NCBI RefSeq assembly: GCF_004751985.1
Contig: NZ_CP038492.1
Coordinates: 3,224,001 to 3,288,000 of the forward strand
Direction of reading: 5' to 3'
From: Rhodophyticola sp. CCM32
Lineage (GTDB): Bacteria; Pseudomonadota; Alphaproteobacteria; Rhodobacterales; Rhodobacteraceae
Length of the DNA stretch: 64,000 bases
The notes below the pieces were generated by a model. It was given only the letters and a program-made list of their open reading frames with translations. It was not told where the DNA came from and did no database searches. The position numbers and the translations under genes are program-made. Positions within the stretch are counted from its first letter, which is position 1. Every line of letters starts with the position of its first letter. Shown here piece by piece: positions 16,561-24,677 of the stretch.

Positions 16561-17472
16561 TCAAGGATACCCGTTCAATTTTGGGCCCGAAACCGCCTGT
16601 TTGCGATAGGCCGAGGGTGTCATGCCTTCCGCCGCCTTGAAGCTGCGCGACAGATGCGCCTGATCGGCAAACCCCGTGGCCAGGGCAATCGCCCCAAGGG
16701 ACAGGCCCGGGCGGCGCAGCTGCGTTTTCGCCACCTCCAGACGGCGCTGCATGACCAAGGCCTGGGGCGTGACACCGGCGCTTTGCTTGACGGCCCGGCC
16801 CAGGGCGGAATCTGACATGCCAAGATGCTGGGCCATATCGGGCGTGCGCAGCGTCTGGTGAATGCGTCCGTCGATATATTCAAGAAGACGCGCATATTGT
16901 TGCGATGTCAGGCCACCGGTCTCGGCAACCGGGGCGCCATCGGTGATCAGATAGCGCCGCGCAAGGGTGACCAGAAACACCCGGGCCAGCGCCTCAAACA
17001 GCACCGGCTGACCCAGACCCGGCTCTGCCAGCGCGGTCTTCATTTGCAGGGCCCAGTTGTGCAGTTCCGTATCCGTCAGCACCCCGCCATCATCGATATG
17101 CGACCCGATGGCCAGAATGCGCAAATCCCCCCGCACGAAAGACTGTATCCGGTCCGGATCAACCCGGATCATCAGCAGGCTGACCGGCCCATGCCAGTCA
17201 CAACTGAAATCGGCACCGGCCGGGGCGGCGATCAGCCCGCCCGGGGGCAGATGCACCCGGTTGCGTTGCCCGGCACGGTGAAACACGCCCCGCGCCGGTT
17301 CAGATTGCAGCGGGATCAGCAGGCAATGATCCGGCAGGCGCACCGGTTCAAGCGGCCCTGCCTCAAGTTCAAAATAATCGGCCCGCAGCAGTGGCGCGGC
17401 CCCGGCCACAGGCAAACGGGCAGAGCTGAGCGCGGCCTGCATATACCAGGCCTGTGTATTCTGAACGCCCAT
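16561..17472 (-). CDS. AraC-family transcriptional regulator
   Basis: About 303 aa. The N-terminal two thirds are an AraC-binding-like cupin region (FELEAGPLEPVRLPDHCLLIPL...). The C-terminal 100 residues hold two helix-turn-helix motifs, the second ending in the family signature LGAIALATGFADQAHLSRSFKAAEGMTPSAYRK. The ATG at 17472 follows GAGGTGAGG and is preferred to the GTG two codons earlier. The gene stands alone, divergent from an ABC system by about 300 bases, and could control it, though no operator is evident. The N-terminal domain resembles regulators with an AraC_binding_2-type fold. Confidence 0.9.
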   Translation of the reverse strand: MGVQNTQAWYMQAALSSARLPVAGAAPLLRADYFELEAGPLEPVRLPDHCLLIPLQSEPARGVFHRAGQRNRVHLPPGGLIAAPAGADFSCDWHGPVSLLMIRVDPDRIQSFVRGDLRILAIGSHIDDGGVLTDTELHNWALQMKTALAEPGLGQPVLFEALARVFLVTLARRYLITDGAPVAETGGLTSQQYARLLEYIDGRIHQTLRTPDMAQHLGMSDSALGRAVKQSAGVTPQALVMQRRLEVAKTQLRRPGLSLGAIALATGFADQAHLSRSFKAAEGMTPSAYRKQAVSGPKLNGYP

Positions 17473-17770
17473 CCTCACCTCAATTCAGACCGAACGGCTC
17501 AGCTTACATAAGGTCAATCGGCGGGGGCACAACCATCCGGGGAGCCAGACAAAAATGCTGCTGTCAGCCCCTGACGTCCCGGGTTGCGGAACCGTGCTGT
17601 CCGAGGGTTCTCACCCATCCGGTATGCTTGAAAGAAAGCCCGCTGCACGCCGGAGATCGCGCCTTGTCACAGCCTCGCCCACACCCGGAACCGAAAGCCG
17701 CGGCTTTCGATTCAATCCATCTGCAAAATGCTCTAGCTTAGTCAGGATACCCTGTTCCGAGAGGCCACCA
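17473..17770. other. Divergent intergenic region with a perfect palindrome
   Basis: Separates the AraC regulator from the ABC genes. It contains CGAAAGCCG/CGGCTTTCG at 17692-17709, an 18-base perfect palindrome. Some 17-26 bases further is GCAAAATGCTCTAG, similar to the right end of the element at 39586-39687. Weak coding-like frames run through it but have no ribosome sites. Promoters for both flanking genes should lie here; I cannot place them with confidence. Confidence 0.5.
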
Positions 17771-18451
17771 GTGCTGACTGTCATCGACCTCCACAAAACC
17801 TTTGCGACCGAAGATGGGCCGCTGCCGGTGCTGAACGGTGTCTCTGTATCCATGGCCCCCGGCGACACCCTGGCGCTGACCGGGGAAAGCGGATCGGGCA
17901 AAAGCACGCTTTTGCATCTGATTGGCGGGCTGGATGCCGCCGATCAGGGGCAGATCCTCATCGACGGGACAGAACTGGCCGGTCTGGACGATGCGGGGCT
18001 GGCCCGGGTGCGGCGCGATGTGGTGGGTCTGATTTTCCAGCAATTCAACCTGATCCCGTCGCTGACCGTGGCGCAGAACCTTGCGTTTCAGGCGCGGCTT
18101 GCGGGCCGTCATGACGCCAGATGGACGGCAGAACTGGTTGAAAGGCTGGGCCTGTCGGCCTGTCTGGCGCGCTACCCTGAACAATTGTCCGGCGGGCAGC
18201 AGCAGCGGGTTGCGATCGGGCGCACGCTGGCCGCGCGGCCGCGCCTGGTTCTGGCCGATGAGCCTACGGGAAATCTGGATGAGACAACCGGCGACGCTGT
18301 GCTGGACCTTCTGCTGGACCTTGCCCGTGAAACCGGCACCGCCATTCTGATGGTGACCCATTCCACCCGTCTGGCCGCCCGTCTGGCGCGGCGTATTCAT
18401 CTGACCAAGGGCCACCTGACAGAGGCAAAACCCGACCGGTCCGCCGAATGA
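17771..18451 (+). CDS. ABC transporter ATPase, LolD/MacB/AttF-like
   Basis: 227 aa nucleotide-binding subunit with Walker A GESGSGKST, the family-typical QFNLIPSLTVAQN, signature LSGGQQQRVAIGR, Walker B LVLADEPTGNLDE and the switch histidine in VTHS. This subfamily powers FtsX-type permeases that act in the envelope rather than pumping through a channel. GTG at 17771 is chosen: GAGAGG lies 6 bases before it and homology starts at LTVIDLHKTF. It overlaps the permease gene by 4 bases. Confidence 0.92.
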   Translation: MLTVIDLHKTFATEDGPLPVLNGVSVSMAPGDTLALTGESGSGKSTLLHLIGGLDAADQGQILIDGTELAGLDDAGLARVRRDVVGLIFQQFNLIPSLTVAQNLAFQARLAGRHDARWTAELVERLGLSACLARYPEQLSGGQQQRVAIGRTLAARPRLVLADEPTGNLDETTGDAVLDLLLDLARETGTAILMVTHSTRLAARLARRIHLTKGHLTEAKPDRSAE

Positions 18452-20856
18452 CCGGGCCTGCGCTGGGCACACTCCTGTCCCATTGGCGGCGGCATCCGGG
18501 GCAATGCCTGACCCTGATACTGGGGCTGGCCCTGGCCACCGCACTTTGGTCGGGGGTGCAGGCGATCAATGCCGAGGCCCGCGTCTCCTATGACCGGGCC
18601 GCCGCGGTTCTGGGCCAGAACCAGCTGGCCCGTCTGACCCGGCCCGATGGCACCGCGATCCCACTGGCCGATTATGTGGCCCTGCGCCGGGCCGGGTATC
18701 AGGTCTCGCCGGTGATCACGGCCGAGCTGCACAGCCCCGGCGCCCGTCTGCGCCTGCTGGGGCTGGACCCGCTGACCGCACCTGCACAAGCGCAGCCCCC
18801 GGCGCTGACCAGCGGCGCGGTCTCATTCGACGCTTTCCTTACACCCCCCGGTCGCCTGCTGATCGCGCCCGAAACCGCAGAGCGCCCGCTGCCCCCCGAT
18901 CTGCCACCGCTGATCACCGTGAACGGCCTTGCCCCGGGCATGGCGCTGACCGATATCGCCACCGCCGCCCGGCTCAGCGATCAGTCTGATCCGTCTTATC
19001 TGCTGGTCGCCCCGGCACAGCCCGCTGGCCTGCCACCACTGGCCGGGGCCGCGCCGGGCCTGACCCTGTCAGCGCCGCAATCAGGCCCCGATCCGACCCG
19101 GCTGACCGACAGTTTCCACCTGAACCTCACCGCTTTCGGGCTGCTGGCCTTTGCGGTCGGGTTGTTCATCGTGCATGCCGCCATCGGTCTGGCGTTTGAA
19201 CAGCGCCGCAGCAGTTTTCGCACCCTGCGTGCGCTTGGTCTGCCGCTTGGCCGGCTTGTGGCCCTGCTGATGCTGGAACTGACCGGGTTTGCCCTGATCT
19301 CGGGGCTGATTGGCATCGCCCTGGGCTATGCCATCGCCGCAGCCCTTCTGCCCGGCGTGGCAGGCACATTGCGAGGCCTCTACGGGGCCGAGATTTCGGG
19401 GCAATTGGCCTTTCAGCCCGCCTGGGCCGCCGCCGCCATGGGCATCGCCCTGATCGGCACGGTAGCGGCCTCGGCACAGGCATTGCTGCGTGTCGCACGC
19501 CTGCCGCTTCTGGCCCCGGCCCAGCCCCGCGCCTGGGCCATGGCATCGGGCCAGACCATGCGCGCACAATCCGGGATTGCCCTCGCGCTTTTCGCGGCGG
19601 CGGGGCTTCTTGCGCTTTTCGGCAGCGGGCTGGTCGCCGGGTTTGCCTGTCTGGCGGGCCTGATGATCGGGGCGGCGCTGGCACTGCCTTCGCTTCTGAC
19701 CCTGCTGCTGCATCTCAGCACCCGGCTGGCGACCACAGCTTTCCGCGCATGGCTTCTGGCCGATACCAGGCAGCAGCTTCCCGGCCTGTCCATGGCCCTG
19801 ATGGCGCTGCTGCTGGCGCTGGCCGCGAATATCGGTGTCTCGACCATGGTCGGCTCTTTCCGCGGCACCTTCATCGGCTGGCTGGATCAACGTCTGGCGT
19901 CCGAGCTTTACGTCACCGCCCGCACGCCGGAGGAGGCCGCAGCCCTTCGGACCGCCCTGGCCCCCGAGACCGATGCCATCCTGCCCATCATCTCAACCCC
20001 TGCCCGGCTTTATGATCGCCCCGGAGAGATTTATGGCATCGCCGATCATGCGACATATCGTGACAACTGGCCGCTTCTGTCCGCCATGCCTGATGTCTGG
20101 GCCGATATTGCCAGCGGGCGGGCCGCATTGATCAACGAACAACTGTCCCGGCGCGAGGGGCTGGGCATCGGCGACACCGTCACCCTGCGCCCGGGCTGGA
20201 CCCTGCCTATCGCGGGCATCTATTCCGATTACGGCAACCCGGAAGGTCAGGCGATCATCGGGTTGGCACTTTTCACCGAAACCTTCCCCGATCTGCCACA
20301 GCTGCGCATGGCGATCCGCATCGCCCCTGACCGCGCCCCCGATCTGGCCGAGGCGATCCGGAGCCGGTTTGATCTGCCCGGCGGGAATGTGATCAATCAG
20401 GACCAGATCAAACAGGTCTCGCTGCGCATCTTTGAACAGACATTCCTGGTCACCGGCGCGCTGAATATCCTGACCCTCGGGGTGGCCGGGTTTGCGCTTC
20501 TGACCAGCCTTCTGACGCTGGCGGGCATGCGGCTGCCGCAGCTTGCGCCGGTCTGGGTGCTGGGCCAGACCCGCGCCACACTGGCCCGGGCCGAGTTTAC
20601 CCGCACCGTGCTGTTGACGCTTCTGACCTTCGCATTGTCCATCCCCGTCGGTCTGGCCCTTGCCTGGGTTCTTCTGACGATCGTCAATGTGGAGGCCTTT
20701 GGCTGGCGCCTGCCGATGCGGCTTTTCCCCGGCGACTGGCTGCGCCTTGGGTTTTCTGCCTTGCTGGCCGGAATGCTGGCCGCCGCCTGGCCTGCCTGGC
20801 GTCTGGCCCGCATCGCACCGGGCACCCTTCTCAAGGTCTTTGCCGATGAACGGTAA
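18448..20856 (+). CDS. FtsX-like ABC permease, two-module
   Basis: 802 aa. One N-terminal anchor helix (about 15-37) and a periplasmic region precede a first FtsX module (helices about 225-350). Two long hydrophobic helices follow (about 375-430), then another periplasmic region and a second FtsX module near the C-terminus (about 675-790). This doubled arrangement matches the AttG-type permeases found with AttF and AttH. The complex probably moves or extracts a lipid-like or hydrophobic substrate in the inner membrane, but the substrate is unknown. It is translationally coupled to the ATPase upstream and overlaps the next gene by 11 bases. Confidence 0.88.
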   Translation: MTGPALGTLLSHWRRHPGQCLTLILGLALATALWSGVQAINAEARVSYDRAAAVLGQNQLARLTRPDGTAIPLADYVALRRAGYQVSPVITAELHSPGARLRLLGLDPLTAPAQAQPPALTSGAVSFDAFLTPPGRLLIAPETAERPLPPDLPPLITVNGLAPGMALTDIATAARLSDQSDPSYLLVAPAQPAGLPPLAGAAPGLTLSAPQSGPDPTRLTDSFHLNLTAFGLLAFAVGLFIVHAAIGLAFEQRRSSFRTLRALGLPLGRLVALLMLELTGFALISGLIGIALGYAIAAALLPGVAGTLRGLYGAEISGQLAFQPAWAAAAMGIALIGTVAASAQALLRVARLPLLAPAQPRAWAMASGQTMRAQSGIALALFAAAGLLALFGSGLVAGFACLAGLMIGAALALPSLLTLLLHLSTRLATTAFRAWLLADTRQQLPGLSMALMALLLALAANIGVSTMVGSFRGTFIGWLDQRLASELYVTARTPEEAAALRTALAPETDAILPIISTPARLYDRPGEIYGIADHATYRDNWPLLSAMPDVWADIASGRAALINEQLSRREGLGIGDTVTLRPGWTLPIAGIYSDYGNPEGQAIIGLALFTETFPDLPQLRMAIRIAPDRAPDLAEAIRSRFDLPGGNVINQDQIKQVSLRIFEQTFLVTGALNILTLGVAGFALLTSLLTLAGMRLPQLAPVWVLGQTRATLARAEFTRTVLLTLLTFALSIPVGLALAWVLLTIVNVEAFGWRLPMRLFPGDWLRLGFSALLAGMLAAAWPAWRLARIAPGTLLKVFADER

Positions 20857-21907
20857 AGCAGGCCTCCTTGTGCTGTGTCTGATGGCAGGCCCGGCTTTGT
20901 CGCAGGGTTTTGCGGGTCTGGGGAGCAATGCCGACGGCTTTGCCGCACCCGCCCCGAACCCGGTCTTCTCTTTTCCGGCGGATCACGGGTCCCACCCGGA
21001 ATACCGCATCGAATGGTGGTATCTGACCGCCACTCTCTCTGACGCTGCCGGGCAGGAATATGGCATTCAATGGACGCTGTTCCGCTCTGGCCTCAGCCCG
21101 GAAGAGGCCAGCGGCTGGACCCCTGCCCAGCTTTGGATGGGCCATGCCGGCCTGACCACCGAAACCGCCCATTTCCATGCCGAGCGTCTGGCCCGTGGCG
21201 GCATCGGGCAGGCCGGTGTCACCGCCGCCCCGTTCGAGGCCTGGATCGACGATTGGGCGATGATGTCAACCGCATCGGAAGGCGCTGATGCCCTTTCAAC
21301 CCTTGATCTGACCGCACGCGGGGCGGAGTTTTCCTATGATCTGGCGCTGGAGGCCACAGGCCCGCTGATCTTTCAGGGTGCGGGCGGCTATTCGGTGAAA
21401 TCCGCCGATGGGCGATCCAGCTATTATTATTCGCAACCCTTTTACCAGGTGACCGGCACATTGACCCTGCCGGATGGCCCGGTGGAGGTGACCGGCAATG
21501 CCTGGCTGGACCGCGAATGGTCGTCCCAGCCCCTGTCTGCCGATCAGACCGGGTGGGACTGGTTTTCGATCCGGTTTGAAAGCGGCGCGCGGCTGATGGG
21601 GTTCGCCCTGCGTTCGGCCATCCGGCCCACCTATACATCCGCCACATGGATCGCCCCAGACGGCACAACCACCGCCTATCCCGATGGCGCGCTGGTGCTG
21701 ACGCCCTTGCGGAACAGGGCGGTCGCGGGCCGGGACATGCCGACAGAATGGCGTGTGGAACTGGCTGACCGCGATGTCGATATCCGGACCACAGCACTGA
21801 ACCCGCAAAGCTGGATGGGCACCAGCTTTCCCTATTGGGAAGGGCCGATCCGCGTCACCGGCAGCCATGAGGGGCGCGGATATCTGGAAATGACCGGGTA
21901 TGAATAG
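20846..21907 (+). CDS. AttH/CrtC-like lipocalin-domain secreted protein
   Basis: 353 aa with a signal peptide (MNGKAGLLVLCLMAGPALSQ). The body carries FPADHGSHPEYRIEWWYLTATL near the N-terminus and, later, GNAWLDREWSSQPL and GWDWFSIRFE. These are hallmarks of the AttH/hydroxyneurosporene dehydratase (CrtC) double-lipocalin family. With the upstream ATPase and permease it completes an AttFGH-like system. It probably binds a hydrophobic ligand in the periplasm, handed over by the transporter; ligand unknown. The ATG lies inside the 3' end of the permease gene. Confidence 0.9.
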   Translation: MNGKAGLLVLCLMAGPALSQGFAGLGSNADGFAAPAPNPVFSFPADHGSHPEYRIEWWYLTATLSDAAGQEYGIQWTLFRSGLSPEEASGWTPAQLWMGHAGLTTETAHFHAERLARGGIGQAGVTAAPFEAWIDDWAMMSTASEGADALSTLDLTARGAEFSYDLALEATGPLIFQGAGGYSVKSADGRSSYYYSQPFYQVTGTLTLPDGPVEVTGNAWLDREWSSQPLSADQTGWDWFSIRFESGARLMGFALRSAIRPTYTSATWIAPDGTTTAYPDGALVLTPLRNRAVAGRDMPTEWRVELADRDVDIRTTALNPQSWMGTSFPYWEGPIRVTGSHEGRGYLEMTGYE

Positions 21908-21931
21908 AAGGTTCGGGTCAATTACAGCATG

Positions 21932-22017
21932 CTGCCTTACACCTGAGACATCACTCATCACAAATGTCCCGGGACCGCAAAGCGTGGCAGGGTATTTGTG
22001 ATGCAAGTCTAAGGCAG
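21932..22017. repeat. 86-bp palindromic element, left copy of an inverted pair
   Basis: Bounded by CTGCCTTA and TAAGGCAG. Inside are inverted arms ATCACAAAT and ATTTGTGAT around CCCGGGAC. Reverse-complemented, it matches the element at 23554-23639 with 8 mismatches in 86 positions by my count. The match runs on for about 9 more bases (CATGCTGTA) outside the TAAGGCAG end of the right copy. It lies between the attH-like gene and the convergent hydrolase gene. Confidence 0.88.
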
Positions 22018-22023
22018 GGTGGT

Positions 22024-23501
22024 TCAGGTCCCGCCTGAAACCATGGGCAGCGTCACCGCCAGAACCCAGGCCAGAAGAACACCAAGGCCCAGACCCATCC
22101 CCATGACCGACCCGGTCCGCCGCCCTACGCAGCCCCCCATCACCCCGAAGCTGAGATAGAAAACCCCGATCACCGGCAGAAGAATGATCAGAACGCCCAT
22201 CCGCTCCGCATCCAGCGCAATCGTCCCCCATAGGGAGACCAGAAACACCAGCCGCGCCACCCAGAAGCGCCAAAGCCGCGCAGTTCCCCCCTGCAGCAAG
22301 GCCGCATCGGCCACCATCAACAGGCCCGCGCCCGGCAGAAGCGCACACAGGATTGGCAGACGCTCGGCATTGGGCCAGAAACTCAGCACATACCGGTCAA
22401 GCACACCGCCGAAAACAAGCAGCCCATAGGCGGCCAGGAACAGACCGATCCACCAACCTTGTTGTTTTGGCAAATCCCCCTCAACCGCAAGCCCGGCCAG
22501 CATCAAGGCCCCGTAAATCGCAAGATGCAGGGCCAGATAATCGACCCCCAGAACCGGGAAAACCCGTATCTCCACGAGGGAAAGGATCAAGGGTGTCAGG
22601 ATCAATGGCACAAGGATCAGCGTCCAGAACGCCCCTGTCGGCACCTCGGGCACAGGCCGCCCCTCGGGCAGCACCCTTGCCAGCGGGATCCCCAACAGCA
22701 CGATCCCCAGCAGCGTGAACAGAACAGGCCTGCCAAACGCCGCCACCTGGCTGCGATACTCCCGGTCGAAACTGGTATTCAGCCAGTCCCGCGCGGCCCC
22801 CATGCCCGTGCCGGAATACAAAACGCCTACATGTTCCGCCATCGGCGCAACAAACGCCCGGCGCGCCTGGCCATTGCCCGGCGCGCCCGAAGGCGCCCCC
22901 TCTTCTGCACCCTGTGCGGCCATAATCTGCTGTGTTCCGGCCTCCGATACGGCATCCCAGACACCGCTGATGATCAGCACATTCTCTGACAATTCTGCGG
23001 GGGTCATCTGTGAAACCGGGGATAGCAGGATGACGGCCGCCACACGATCATCGACCCGCGCCTGCCGCAGAACACCGGCAGACGCCATCGAGTGCCCCAG
23101 AAGCGCCACGCGCCCATCCGCGCCCGGCAGGGCCAAAGCCACATCCGTGATACGCCCGATGTCATCCATCAGCATCCGGGTCCCCGCATCCCCCCGATCA
23201 TACCATCCGGCGATGGCAGAGGATTGCGCCCATGTCCGGCGAAATCGAAGCTGATGGTGATGTAACCCGCCCGCGCCAATGTCATCTGATAGGGCTGCAT
23301 CATCTGCCGCGACCCGGCAAACCCATGGACAAGAACCACCACCGGCGCACGGGTCTGCGGCACCTGCATCACGGTGGCGGGCATCTGCCCGACCATGGTC
23401 TGACGGATCTCCAGCCCGGTGCGTGGCCGTTCCAGGTGAACCAGCCCCAGCCCGATACAGATCAGCATCAGCAATATCGAAAGGACATCACGAAAACTCA
23501 A
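22024..23501 (-). pseudogene. Membrane alpha/beta hydrolase, split by a frameshift
   Basis: Read across one missing base, the gene encodes about 492 aa. An N-terminal membrane helix is followed by an alpha/beta hydrolase fold (VVVLVHGFAGSRQMM, then FDFAGHGRN). After the break come the nucleophile elbow LLGHSMASAG and a C-terminal half with about eight transmembrane helices. The frames meet at a run of six C (23190-23195 on the plus strand); seven would restore the reading. The start is uncertain: TTG at 23501 has GGAG 7 bases upstream, and further upstream codons fall in the repeat. The gene is bracketed by 86-bp inverted repeats. Function beyond hydrolase is unknown. Confidence 0.82.
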
Positions 23502-23553
23502 AAGCTTGCTCCAACGAACCAACAAAACCTTTCGATGCGAAGCATAAAGCACC

Positions 23554-23639
23554 CTGCCTGAAACTTGAATCACAAATACCCTGCCACGCTTCGCGTTCCC
23601 GGGACATTTGTGATGCGCGATGTCTCAGGTTTAAGGCAG
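23554..23639. repeat. 86-bp palindromic element, right copy of an inverted pair
   Basis: Starts CTGCCTGAAACTTG and ends TTAAGGCAG. It shares the internal segments ATCACAAATACCCTGCCACGCTT and CCCGGGACATTTGTGATG with the left copy in opposite orientation. It separates the 5' ends of the divergent hydrolase and serB genes, so promoters for both must lie in or beside it. Confidence 0.88.
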
Positions 23640-23732
23640 CATGCTGTAGGAGACCTTTCGGCAAAACCAATTGCGAATTTTGCGGGTCCGTGCTTTATGC
23701 GGTTTCCCTGCTTGTGTCGGCCCGGAGCGCCC

Positions 23733-24608
23733 ATGTTCACCGCCACCCTGTTCACCAATCCCGCAATGTATATGGAGCGCGCGCTGGTCGACAGCCTGCG
23801 AAACGCGCTTGGCGGTGGTGACATCCTGTGGCTTGCCCCGGACAGGGCCGCCGAATTTCCCATTCCCAGCTGCCCGAAGAATGAAGATCAGATCTGGCAC
23901 GGCCTGCAGGCCGAAGGGGTTGATCTGGTGATCCAGCCCATGGAGGGACGGCGCAAGAAACTGCTTCTGGCGGATATGGACAGCACCATGATCTGTCAGG
24001 AATGCATTGACGAACTGGCGGCAGAGGCCGGGATCGGGGAGCGTGTCGCGGCGATCACGGCGCGTGCGATGAACGGAGAGCTGGAATTTGAAGAGGCGCT
24101 GCGCAGCCGCGTGGGTCTTCTGAAAGGGCTTGATATCTCTGTCATCGACACGGTGCTGGCCCGGCGGATCACATATATGCCCGGCGGCAAAACCCTTGTG
24201 GCGACGATGAAGGCCCATGGGGCGCATGCGTCTCTCGTCTCGGGCGGCTTCACTGCGTTCACCACCAAAGTCGCGGCGGAACTTGGCTTTGACGACCATC
24301 GCGCCAACACGCTTTTGACCGAAAACAGAACCCTAAGCGGAGAGGTCGCGCGCCCCATTCTGGGCCGTGACGCCAAGGTGCAGGCCCTGCATGAGATCAC
24401 CGCCATGCTGAACATCACCCCGGCAGAGACCCTTGCGGTCGGCGATGGCGCCAATGATCTTGGCATGCTGCAATTGGCCGGAACCGGCGTTGCGCTCCAC
24501 GCGAAACCCGCCGTGCAGGAACAGGCCCGCATTCGCATCAATCACGGCGACCTGACCGCCCTTCTGTATATTCAGGGCTATGGCGCTGATGAGATCGTAA
24601 CGCCGTAA
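23733..24608 (+). CDS. serB: Phosphoserine phosphatase
   Basis: 291 aa HAD-superfamily phosphatase for the last step of serine synthesis. The nucleophile motif is LLADMDSTMI (DxD) and motif II is SLVSGGFT. Motif III/IV is AVGDGANDLGML, and the Lys is in MPGGKTL. An N-terminal region of about 75 residues resembles the ACT-like extension of long SerB proteins. The ATG at 23733 follows CGGAG by about 5 bases. The frame stays open upstream through the palindromic element but has no conserved sequence there. Confidence 0.95.
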   Translation: MFTATLFTNPAMYMERALVDSLRNALGGGDILWLAPDRAAEFPIPSCPKNEDQIWHGLQAEGVDLVIQPMEGRRKKLLLADMDSTMICQECIDELAAEAGIGERVAAITARAMNGELEFEEALRSRVGLLKGLDISVIDTVLARRITYMPGGKTLVATMKAHGAHASLVSGGFTAFTTKVAAELGFDDHRANTLLTENRTLSGEVARPILGRDAKVQALHEITAMLNITPAETLAVGDGANDLGMLQLAGTGVALHAKPAVQEQARIRINHGDLTALLYIQGYGADEIVTP

Positions 24609-24633
24609 ATCGCCCCGACCCGTTTATGCCCTG

Positions 24634-24667
24634 CCGCCGCCCATGCATACTAACCCGAGGGCGGCGG
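24634..24667. terminator. Hairpin between convergent serB and gltB
   Basis: CCGCCGCCC (24634-24642) pairs perfectly with GGGCGGCGG (24659-24667) around a 16-base loop. It sits midway between the stop codons of serB and gltB. There is no U tract on either side, so it may be a weak bidirectional stop or an mRNA end-protecting stem. Confidence 0.55.
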
Positions 24668-24677
24668 AAAGCCCCGA

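Noticed and set aside
18738..20948. Several 150-310-codon frames opposite the FtsX-like permease
   Set aside because: Arg/Gln/Gly-rich translations typical of shadow frames; no start signals.
23565..23732. Longer SerB starting in the palindromic element
   Set aside because: The extra 56 residues come from the repeat and have no conserved sequence; ATG at 23733 has a ribosome site.
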